Positions 13,196-20,333 of a DNA stretch of 26,488 nt are shown here, piece by piece (position 1 is the first letter of the stretch; every line of letters starts with the position of its first letter). The notes under the pieces are model-generated. The model did not search any database, was not told the DNA's origin, and saw nothing but the letters and a program-made list of their open reading frames with translations. Position numbers and translations under genes: made by a program. Source of the DNA: Planctomycetota bacterium. Lineage in GTDB: Bacteria > Planctomycetota > PUPC01 > DSUN01. The DNA lies in the NCBI GenBank assembly GCA_035384565.1, contig DAOOIT010000071.1, forward strand, positions 1-26,488, written 5' to 3'.

Positions 13196-16015
13196 TCATC
13201 GCTTCAGCGCCCCCACGCACACCACCCCCTTCGTCTCGGTGGCAAAGTAGACGCAGCCATCGAGGAGCACGAGGGGTGTGACCACGTTGCCGAGCCAGGC
13301 GGTGCGTGCCCACTGGACGGGCACGTCCTCGCCCTCGCGCAGCAGCGTGAGGTCCTTGTTCACGAACAGCACCTTGTCGCCCAGGAGCAGCGGCGGCACG
13401 CGGCCGGCCACGTCGGACACCTTGGCGAGTTGCTTGCCGTCGCTTGAGGCCAGGACGAGCAGTTCGCCCGCCTTCGTGATGGCCGCGATGCGGTCGGCAT
13501 CGGCGTTCAGCGGCGCCGCGAGCGGACCGCAATCCACTGTCCAGGCCACCGAGCCGTCCACGATCTTGTGGACTGCGATGCCCTTTGGCGTGGCCAGCAC
13601 GATGCCCTTGGGCAGCCGCACGGGGCCGAAGAGCGGCGTTTCCTTCAGCGGCACACGCCAGAGCACCGTCCCCGTGCTGTCGTCGAGCGCCAGCAACTCC
13701 GTGTTCGTCGCCACGGTCAGAATCCCCTCCCCCGGCGCCGGGGGCAGCCCGCCCGGGCCGACCTCCGCATACCAGACCGATGGGAGGCGACCATCTCTGT
13801 CGTCTTGAGGGGCGGGGGTGTTACGCGGCGGGTCCGACGACCCTGTGAGCGAGAGGCAGGCGAGAACCAGGGCATCGCACCACACGTAAGCGTGCCTGCG
13901 GTCCAGCGCGCACCCACCAGAGGTATTGCGGAGTGGGTAGAAATGCAACGACTTCCCTCTGTGGTCATAGTAGGTACGGTTACGCGCGAGATAGCGATTG
14001 CCAAACACGATGGCGGCCATCTCTCCGAGCGACGCGGTGGAGGTGACGCTGACGGGCTTGTCGTATTCCGTTTTCATGACTACCCGCTGCTCGTCCTCAA
14101 TTCCTCGGCCGAGCTTGAGTTTGAGGAGCATGGCCTTGCCATCGAGGGTGCAGGGGACGGCCAGGCCGTCCCCCCAGGGGACGATGGGGGCGGTGACGGC
14201 GAACTTGTCGTTGGTCTCCTTGGGGTAACGCCAGAGGAGCTGGCCGCGCTCGGGGAGGGACGAGCCGTCGCTGCCCCCGCGCTCCATGCCCGTCCAGAGG
14301 GGCGGGAGCTTTTCGCCGCGGCGCCCGATGCACTTCAACCCGTCCTGCTCCGTGCCGACGTAGATGTGGCCGAGGGCGAGGGTGGGCGAGCTGATGAAGT
14401 TCGCCCCCTGGCCCAGGCTCGTGTCCCACACAGGCTCCAGCGTGTCGGCCTTCAGGCAGTGGAGGCGGCCGGAGTTGGTGACGACGTAGGCGAACTCGCC
14501 GCCGACGGCGGGCGAGGCGAGGATTGGCTCGTGGGCGTGCCAGCTCTTGATGAGCTTGCCCGCGGTGGAGAGGCAGTAGAACTGCCCGTCGCGCGCGCCA
14601 AAGTAGATGCGGTCACTCATTGTGGGCGGGGCCTCCGTGCCCCGCGATTCGCGGGACGCAGAGGTCCCGCCCACAGTGTCGCGGGACGGGGACGTCCCGC
14701 CCACAGTTCCACTGCCCCCGCCCACAACAATGGCGCCGAGGATGACCTGGGGCGTGGGGAACTTCCAGAGCACCTTGCCCGTCTTCGGCTCGATGCACCA
14801 GACCTCGCCCGCGGGGCCGAGGCGTTTCTCGGCCTCGGTCAGCTCGGCGGCGGACTTGCCGGCGTCGCGCATCTTCTTCAGCACGTTGTCGCGCACCTGT
14901 TCGGCGGTCTCCACGTAGTTGCCGTTGCCCATCCCCACGTAGAGCTTGCCGTCGGCGAGCGCGGGCGGGGCAAAGACGGGATAGGGCGCCTCGAGTCGCC
15001 AAAGCTCCTTGCCCGTCTCGGCGTCGAGACCGAGGATGGCGTTGCCGCCCATCCCAAGCCCCAGGAAGACCATGCCGTCGGCCACCAGGTGCGCCGTCTC
15101 GCAGTCGGGATACTTCTTCCCATCCAGGTGCCAGACGACGTTCGGCTTGCCGTCGGGACCGGGCGCCAGGTCAATGCAGTAGTAGCCATCGTCGCCCGCG
15201 CCGATGTAGACCCGCCCGTTGTAGATGCAGGGGGCGGATTCCACGTGGCTCTTGGTTCGCAGCTCCCAAACGAGGTTGCCCTTGAGATCGAGGCAGTTGA
15301 TGCGAGCGTCGGTGGTGTAGTGCAGCCCCTCGCCGACGACTACGTAGCCATCGCCTGTGGGCGGCGTGTCCCCACGCCGCGATACGCGGGACGGAGACGT
15401 CCCGCCCACAACTACGGAGGGGGAGGAGAAGGTGGCGCGGAAGTCGCGGGGCGAGTAGCGCCACACCTCGCCGCCCGTCTCGGCATCCAGGCACAGGATG
15501 GCGCCGCGGTCGGTGAAGACGCCTTTCTCGGCGGTGGTGACGTAGAGGCGGTTGCCGACGATGGCGGGCGAGGCGTAGATGCACTTGGCGTCGGACTTGA
15601 AGCTCCAGATCGTTTCGGGCAGGGTGGGCTCAGGGGCATCGAGCACGGCGCCGCGGCGCTCAGGCCCGCCGCGGAAGACGGGCCAGTCGCTCCCCGCGCG
15701 CATCTCGGAGGCCGCCGGCCCGCTCGTGCCCCAGCCGACGCGCGACAGAAACACCAATCCCGCGGCCACGGCAAGAAGGCAGAGGCTGAAGACCTTCTGG
15801 TTCCAGAGGAAGATCGCCAGTTTCTTGTAGAAAGAGGGCCGGAAGAAGGCCAGCAGCATGCCGCCGAGGGCGATGAGCAGCGAGGGCAGGATGGCCAGGA
15901 GGGCCTGAAGCGGCCCCACGAGCACGGGGACCACGGCCTCGGCCGGGCGGCTCAGCGCCGCCAGCCACACGCCGGCGAGGAAGAGATGAATCAGGCTGAG
16001 ACGCGCCTTCGCCAT
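13196..16015 (-). CDS. Membrane-anchored PQQ-type beta-propeller protein
   Basis: A 939-aa protein. Hydrophobic segments at about residues 7-29, 30-58 and 74-92 anchor the N-terminus. The rest is an extracytoplasmic propeller with WPVFRGGPERRG and repeated PQQ-like blades of the form 'SPAIVGNRLYVTTAEKG ... LDAETGGEVWRY', 'ALADGKLYVGMGNG', 'IEPKTGKVLWKFPTP' and 'LALDDSTGTVLWRVPLKE'. No catalytic dehydrogenase signature was recognised, so a scaffold or binding role like that of BamB-type propellers is as likely as a redox role. Two family-A elements are read in frame: A3 (residues about 202-220, GGTSPSRVSRRGDTPPT) and cluster A2 (about 431-465), both between blade strands. The ATG at 16015 has only a weak purine-rich site upstream but a good promoter. 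First gene of a minus-strand group of three. Confidence 0.8.
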   Translation of the reverse strand: MAKARLSLIHLFLAGVWLAALSRPAEAVVPVLVGPLQALLAILPSLLIALGGMLLAFFRPSFYKKLAIFLWNQKVFSLCLLAVAAGLVFLSRVGWGTSGPAASEMRAGSDWPVFRGGPERRGAVLDAPEPTLPETIWSFKSDAKCIYASPAIVGNRLYVTTAEKGVFTDRGAILCLDAETGGEVWRYSPRDFRATFSSPSVVVGGTSPSRVSRRGDTPPTGDGYVVVGEGLHYTTDARINCLDLKGNLVWELRTKSHVESAPCIYNGRVYIGAGDDGYYCIDLAPGPDGKPNVVWHLDGKKYPDCETAHLVADGMVFLGLGMGGNAILGLDAETGKELWRLEAPYPVFAPPALADGKLYVGMGNGNYVETAEQVRDNVLKKMRDAGKSAAELTEAEKRLGPAGEVWCIEPKTGKVLWKFPTPQVILGAIVVGGGSGTVGGTSPSRDTVGGTSASRESRGTEAPPTMSDRIYFGARDGQFYCLSTAGKLIKSWHAHEPILASPAVGGEFAYVVTNSGRLHCLKADTLEPVWDTSLGQGANFISSPTLALGHIYVGTEQDGLKCIGRRGEKLPPLWTGMERGGSDGSSLPERGQLLWRYPKETNDKFAVTAPIVPWGDGLAVPCTLDGKAMLLKLKLGRGIEDEQRVVMKTEYDKPVSVTSTASLGEMAAIVFGNRYLARNRTYYDHRGKSLHFYPLRNTSGGCALDRRHAYVWCDALVLACLSLTGSSDPPRNTPAPQDDRDGRLPSVWYAEVGPGGLPPAPGEGILTVATNTELLALDDSTGTVLWRVPLKETPLFGPVRLPKGIVLATPKGIAVHKIVDGSVAWTVDCGPLAAPLNADADRIAAITKAGELLVLASSDGKQLAKVSDVAGRVPPLLLGDKVLFVNKDLTLLREGEDVPVQWARTAWLGNVVTPLVLLDGCVYFATETKGVVCVGALKR
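14153..14173. repeat. 21-bp perfect palindrome inside the propeller gene
   Basis: GGGGACGGCC-A-GGCCGTCCCC is a 10-bp stem around a single A. On the minus strand it encodes part of PWGDGLAVPCTL. It does not match the flanks of family A, and a propeller turn could produce it by chance. Confidence 0.35.
14621..14726. repeat. Palindromic element cluster A2 inside the propeller gene
   Basis: A full inverted dimer (14621-14675) opens TGTGGGC and closes GCCCACA, with hairpins GGGGC/GCCCC and GCGGGAC/GTCCCGC. It is followed by a third monomer (14676-14705, stem GCGGGACG/CGTCCCGC) and a fragment ending GCCCACA at 14726. It is read in frame on the minus strand as VGGTSPSRDTVGGTSASRES and beyond. Confidence 0.75.
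15356..15410. repeat. Palindromic element A3 (full 55-bp copy) inside the propeller gene
   Basis: It opens TGTGGGC and closes GCCCACA and has two hairpins, GGCGTG/CACGCC and GCGGGACG/CGTCCCGC, joined by GCGATAC. It has the same length as the A2 dimer, and in both left and right hairpins the paired bases change together. Confidence 0.8.
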
Positions 16016-16050
16016 GGCGACCCCGCACCTGCCTCCCTGCGACGCGAACG

Positions 16051-16079
16051 ATCATATGAAAGGCGCCCACGGGAATCAA
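16051..16079 (-). promoter_or_regulatory. Candidate sigma70 promoter of the propeller gene
   Basis: On the minus strand TTGATT (16079-16074) and TATGAT (16056-16051) are 17 bases apart, 35 bases upstream of the ATG at 16015. It has the best combined -35/-10 match in the window. Confidence 0.55.
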
Positions 16080-16094
16080 ATGGCCCGCCGCGCC

Positions 16095-16122
16095 TTGACC
16101 CGCGGAGCGCGGCGCGTAAGAT
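16095..16122 (+). promoter_or_regulatory. Candidate sigma70 promoter of the 1380-aa protein gene
   Basis: TTGACC (16095-16100) and TAAGAT (16117-16122) are separated by a GC-only 16-base spacer, 53 bases before the ATG. Same style as the promoter at 1157-1185. Confidence 0.4.
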
Positions 16123-16175
16123 AGAGGGCAGGCAGAGGCGGAGAGAACAAGGCATTTCGGGGGCAGAGGAACGGA

Positions 16176-19100
16176 ATGAGGAACGCGCTGCGACGGCGTC
16201 TTGGCGTCCTGGTCGCCCTGGCCGGCTTGCCCGCCCTTGTTGCGGCGGGGGAAGGGGCCATCGGCTTACTCGCGCCGCAGCCAGCGGCCAAGCTGGGCGC
16301 GGAGGGCCAGGCCGCCTGGGCGCTGGCGGCGAAGGAGCACAAGGCCGCTCTGGTGGTTGTTGCCGCGCCCGGCAAGTTCACCGACGACAAAGGGCAGGAC
16401 CTGCCCCTCAGCCGCTTCGCCGTGCTGTGGCTGCACCAGGGCGATGGCGTGGAGCAAGAGCCGCCCGTCTACGACCCGAAGACGCTTGACGCGTTGCGCA
16501 GATTCGTGGAGGACGGCGGCGGGCTCTACCTCTCGGGCGCGGCGCTGAACATGGTCCACTGGCTGCGCATCGAGCCGATCAACCCGCGCCTGGGCGGGCC
16601 AGGGAACGACAGCAACCCCGCCGGGTTCATCGCCGTGGAGACGCGCCACCCGGTGTTCCGCGGCCTGCCCGACGGCCCCGTGCCGCTGAGCGACAAGGGC
16701 TATCCCGCCTTCTCGGACTTCCACGGCGCGGGCGGGCCATCGCGGGGCATGCTCCTGGCCCGCTCGCCGGGCGGCTCGGAAAACCCGTTCGCCGAGTACG
16801 AGCTGGGCAAGGGCCGCATCATCGTGATGGGCTGGCGGCTGCCGCACTACGCCCACGCACAGAACCCGCACCGCGCCAACCTCGAGCGCCTGACCGCCAA
16901 TATCCTTGCGTACCTTGCCACGCCGAAGTCGTGGGAGAAGGTGGTCGTGAAGCCGCTGCCGAAGCCCGCCGCCCCGCCGCCCGCGCAGGCATACGTGGCC
17001 GCGGGCATCTCGGAGAAGGCCGTCGAATCGCTCGAACTGGCGATCAACGACCTCATCGCCACGTTCGGCGAGCGCTACCCCAAGGGCCCCCAATTCCTCA
17101 AGCGCCTCGGCGACCTCGAGGCGGCGCTCAAAGCCGCCGACGCCAAGACCCCGAAGGAGACGCGGGAGAAGCTCGACCGCGATTTCCTGTCGCTTCAGCG
17201 CGAGGCGTTGCTGGCCAACCCGCTGCTCGACTTCGACCGCATCCTGCTCGTCAAGCGGGGCGAGAAGTCGCCCCGACTCGGCCTCGTGCAGAACTGGGAG
17301 AGCAACTCGAGCCTGCCGCACACGGGGTACGACGATGAGATCGCAGTCCTCACCCTGGACCGGTCCGGGAGACCGCCTGAAGGCGGGACTCCGAACGAGG
17401 GCAAGCTCTCGACGCTGTTCCGGCCCGAGGGCGGGCGCTTCGTGGGCGATGTGGACCTGCATTGGGACGCCGACAGGTTGCTCTTCTCGATGCCCGGCAA
17501 GAACGGGCGGTGGCAGATCAGCGAGATCAACGCCGACGGCACGGGGTTGCGGGAGCTGCCGCTCATCACGCAGCCCGACGTGGATAACTACGATGCCTGC
17601 TACCTGCCCGACGGCCGCATTCTTTTCACCTCCACCGCCTGCTTCACCGGCGTGCCGTGCGTCACCGGCTCCTCCCACGTCTCCAACATCTACCTCTTCG
17701 ACCCCAACCTCCCGCAGGTTCCGCAGCCTGCGGGAGGTTCAGGCGAGACGCAGGTTCCGCAACCTGCGGGAGGTTACGGCGCGATTCGCCGCCTGACATT
17801 CGAACAGGACCACGACTGGTGCCCCACCGTGCTGAACAACGGCCGCGTGCTCTATCTGCGCTGGGAGTATTCGGACATCCCGCACTACGTCTCGCGCATC
17901 CTGTTTCACATGAACCCCGACGGCACCGAGCAGATGGAGTTTTATGGGAGCAACTCGTATTGGCCGAACGCCAACTTCTACGCCCGCCCGTGCCCGAACC
18001 ACCCGACGCGCTTCGTGGGCATCGTGGGCGGCCACCACGATTCGCCGCGCATGGGCGAGCTGGTGCTGTTCGACGTGGCCCAGGGCCGCCGTGAGGCCGA
18101 CGGCGTGGTGCAGCGCATCCCAGGCCGCGGCAAGCCGGTCGAGCCGAAGATCCTCGACGGCCTGGTCGGCGGCTCCTGGCCCAAGTTCCTCCACCCCTGG
18201 CCCCTGAGCGACAAGTACATCCTCACCGCCTGCCAGCCGAACGGCGGCTCGCGCTGGGGCATCTATCTCGTGGACGTCTTCGACAACCTCCTGCTCCTCA
18301 AGGAGGAGCCGTTCTACGCGCTCCTCGAGCCGATCCCCCTGGCGAAGCGGCCCAAACCGCCCATCATCCCCGACAAGGTGGACCTCAAACGCAAGGATGC
18401 CGTGGTCTACATGAGCGACGTGTACGCCGGCGGCGGGCTGAAAGACGTTCCGCGTGGAACCGTCAAGAAGCTCCGCCTCTTCACCTACCAGTTCGCCTAC
18501 CACGGCATGGGCGGGCAGGTGAACCGCGTGGGCCTCGACGGCCCGTGGGACGTCAAGCGCATCATCGGCACCGTGCCCGTGGAACCCGACGGCTCGGCCT
18601 ACTTCCGCCTGCCGGCCAACGTGCCTGTCTCGGTGCAGCCGCTCGACGGCGAGGGCAAGGCCCTTCAGCTCATGCGAAGCTGGATGGTGGCCATGCCGGG
18701 CGAGACCCTCTCGTGCGTGGGCTGCCACGAGACGCAGAACAGTTCGCCGCCCAACCGCCACGCCCAGGCCTTTGTGAAGCCGCCGGCCGATATCACGCCC
18801 TGGTACGGCCCCACCCGAGGCTTCTCCTTCAAGCGCGAGGTCCAGCCCGTCCTCGACTACCACTGCACCGGCTGCCACGACGGCTCGAACCCGCCCCTCG
18901 CCAACGGCCAGACCATCCCCAACTACGCCGCGAAGGAAGAGGTCCACCCCCAGGCCCGCGACAAGGGCTACAACGGCGGCACGAAGTTCAGCGCCTCGTA
19001 CCTCGCGCTCCGCAGCTTCGTGCGCGGCCACACCATCGAGAGCGACATCCACCTGCTGAACCCCGCCGAGTTCCACGCCGACACCACCTACCTGGTGCAG

Positions 19101-20318
19101 AAGCTCAAGAAGGGCCACTACGGCGTCGCCCTCGACGCCGAGGCCTGGGACCGCCTGATCACCTGGATTGACCTCAACACGCCCTACCACGGCACGTGGC
19201 ACGAGATCATCGGCATGAACCGCGTGCAGGACCAGCGCGACCGCCGCCGCGCCATGGACGCGCTCTACGCCGGCCTCGACGAGGACCCGGAGGCCATCTA
19301 CGACGTCACCTACAAGCCGCCCGATACCTTTGTCCCGCGTACCGCGTCCCCCCCGACCTCCCGCGGGTCCCAAGGCCCGCGGGAGGTTACGGCAGAGGGC
19401 TGGCCCTTCGATGCCGCGGAAGCGAAGAAGCGCCAGGCCGCCCTCGGCCCCGTCGAGCAGTCGCTCGAGCTCGGCGAGGGCATCAAGCTCGACCTCGTGC
19501 GTATCCCGGCCGGCGAGTTCCTCATGGGCGACGCCGCCGGAGCCGCCGACGAGCGGCCCGTCACCCGCGTGAGGATTGACAAGCCCTTCTGGATGGCGAA
19601 GTTCGAAACCACCAACGAGCAATTCGCCCTCTTCGACCCCCGCCACGACAGCCGCCTCGAGACGGGCGACTTCCTCCAGTTCAGCGTCCAGGAACGCGGC
19701 TATCCCACCAACGGCCCGCGCCAGCCCGTGTGCCGCGTGAACTGGCACCAGGCCACGGCCTTCTGCAAGTGGCTGAGCGACAGGACGGGTCTGGCCTTCG
19801 CCCTGCCCACCGAGGCGCAGTGGGAGTGGGCCTGCCGCGCCGGCACCTCCACCCCGCTCTACTACGGCAGCGTCGAGACCGATTTCGCCAAGCTCGCCAA
19901 CCTGGCCGACCACACGCTGCGATTCGTGGACACGTTTGGCTGGGGCCTGCCCTCGGGCGCGGTGCCGCCCTGGCGCCCTGCCATCGAGAGCGTGAAGGAC
20001 GGCTTCAGGGTTTCGGCCCCCGTGGGCGCCTTCGAGCCCAACCCCTGGGGCCTGCACGACATGGCGGGCAATGTGTGGGAGTGGACGAGTTCGGCCTACC
20101 GGCCCTGCCCGCCAGACAAGTCGGACAAATCCGACGTGTCCGCCCCGTCCGACGCCGCGTCGGCCGCCACCCGTTTCGCTGTGCGCGGCGGCTCGTGGTA
20201 CTGCCGGCCCCAGCAGGCCCGCTCGGCTTACCGCCTGAGCTATCCCGCCTGGCAGCGCGTCTACGACGTCGGCTTCCGCGTCGTCTGCGCCGACGCGCCC
20301 CGGCAGGCGAAGCGATGA
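16176..20318 (+). CDS. Secreted HzsA-related di-haem propeller protein fused to an FGE/SUMF1-like domain
   Basis: A 1380-aa protein. A signal peptide (LGVLVALAGLPALVAAG) is followed by a GATase1/ThuA-like region (about 90-260, LDALRRFVEDGGGLYLSGAA) and a TolB/WD40-like propeller (about 340-720, with WQISEINADGTGLREL and DACYLPDGRILFTS). Next comes a region like the middle domain of hydrazine synthase alpha, with two c-type haem motifs, Cys847-Cys850-His851 (CVGCH) and Cys897-Cys900-His901 (CTGCH). A formylglycine-generating-enzyme-like C-terminus (about 1106-1375) has IPAGEFLMGD, WEWACRAGTSTPLYYG, MAGNVWEW and RGGSW. The copper-site Cys pair of true FGE is incomplete: Cys1343 is present but Ala1348 replaces the second. 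HzsA-like proteins are common outside anammox, so hydrazine synthesis is not implied. AGAGGA precedes the ATG by five bases. Elements C2, D2, D3 and E are read in frame. Confidence 0.8.
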   Translation: MRNALRRRLGVLVALAGLPALVAAGEGAIGLLAPQPAAKLGAEGQAAWALAAKEHKAALVVVAAPGKFTDDKGQDLPLSRFAVLWLHQGDGVEQEPPVYDPKTLDALRRFVEDGGGLYLSGAALNMVHWLRIEPINPRLGGPGNDSNPAGFIAVETRHPVFRGLPDGPVPLSDKGYPAFSDFHGAGGPSRGMLLARSPGGSENPFAEYELGKGRIIVMGWRLPHYAHAQNPHRANLERLTANILAYLATPKSWEKVVVKPLPKPAAPPPAQAYVAAGISEKAVESLELAINDLIATFGERYPKGPQFLKRLGDLEAALKAADAKTPKETREKLDRDFLSLQREALLANPLLDFDRILLVKRGEKSPRLGLVQNWESNSSLPHTGYDDEIAVLTLDRSGRPPEGGTPNEGKLSTLFRPEGGRFVGDVDLHWDADRLLFSMPGKNGRWQISEINADGTGLRELPLITQPDVDNYDACYLPDGRILFTSTACFTGVPCVTGSSHVSNIYLFDPNLPQVPQPAGGSGETQVPQPAGGYGAIRRLTFEQDHDWCPTVLNNGRVLYLRWEYSDIPHYVSRILFHMNPDGTEQMEFYGSNSYWPNANFYARPCPNHPTRFVGIVGGHHDSPRMGELVLFDVAQGRREADGVVQRIPGRGKPVEPKILDGLVGGSWPKFLHPWPLSDKYILTACQPNGGSRWGIYLVDVFDNLLLLKEEPFYALLEPIPLAKRPKPPIIPDKVDLKRKDAVVYMSDVYAGGGLKDVPRGTVKKLRLFTYQFAYHGMGGQVNRVGLDGPWDVKRIIGTVPVEPDGSAYFRLPANVPVSVQPLDGEGKALQLMRSWMVAMPGETLSCVGCHETQNSSPPNRHAQAFVKPPADITPWYGPTRGFSFKREVQPVLDYHCTGCHDGSNPPLANGQTIPNYAAKEEVHPQARDKGYNGGTKFSASYLALRSFVRGHTIESDIHLLNPAEFHADTTYLVQKLKKGHYGVALDAEAWDRLITWIDLNTPYHGTWHEIIGMNRVQDQRDRRRAMDALYAGLDEDPEAIYDVTYKPPDTFVPRTASPPTSRGSQGPREVTAEGWPFDAAEAKKRQAALGPVEQSLELGEGIKLDLVRIPAGEFLMGDAAGAADERPVTRVRIDKPFWMAKFETTNEQFALFDPRHDSRLETGDFLQFSVQERGYPTNGPRQPVCRVNWHQATAFCKWLSDRTGLAFALPTEAQWEWACRAGTSTPLYYGSVETDFAKLANLADHTLRFVDTFGWGLPSGAVPPWRPAIESVKDGFRVSAPVGAFEPNPWGLHDMAGNVWEWTSSAYRPCPPDKSDKSDVSAPSDAASAATRFAVRGGSWYCRPQQARSAYRLSYPAWQRVYDVGFRVVCADAPRQAKR
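17369..17396. repeat. Palindromic element C2 (half copy) inside the 1380-aa gene
   Basis: The hairpin CCGCCT-GA-AGGCGG is flanked by GAGA and ACTCCGAAC, 27 of 28 bases identical to the right half of C1. It is read in the same frame as C1, giving RPPEGGTPN in a propeller loop (residues about 399-408). Confidence 0.7.
17706..17775. repeat. Palindromic element D2, one full and one partial copy in tandem
   Basis: The full copy (17706-17739) has arms AACCTCCCGCAGG and CCTGCGGGAGGTT with an 8-nt loop. The second (17749-17775) keeps only CGCAGG of the left arm and the whole right arm. Compared with D1, one stem pair is changed on both sides. It is translated as LPQVPQPAGGSGETQVPQPA. Confidence 0.75.
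19356..19387. repeat. Palindromic element D3 in the linker before the FGE-like domain
   Basis: The arms ACCTCCCGCGGG and CCCGCGGGAGGT form a 12-bp stem with an 8-nt loop, followed by TAC as in D2. It encodes TSRGSQGPREV in the same frame as the right arm of D1 (PREVT), in a Pro/Ser-rich interdomain linker. Confidence 0.75.
20113..20164. repeat. Short TCGGAC/GTCCGA repeat E near the 3' end of the 1380-aa gene
   Basis: Imperfect copies of GTCGGACA and its complement follow one another, with one 6-bp hairpin GTCGGA-CAAA-TCCGAC. It is read as PDKSDKSDVSAPSDAASAA, a low-complexity insert between the conserved MAGNVWEW and RGGSW blocks of the FGE-like domain. Confidence 0.5.
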
Positions 20319-20333
20319 GAGGAGTTCGCCCCT

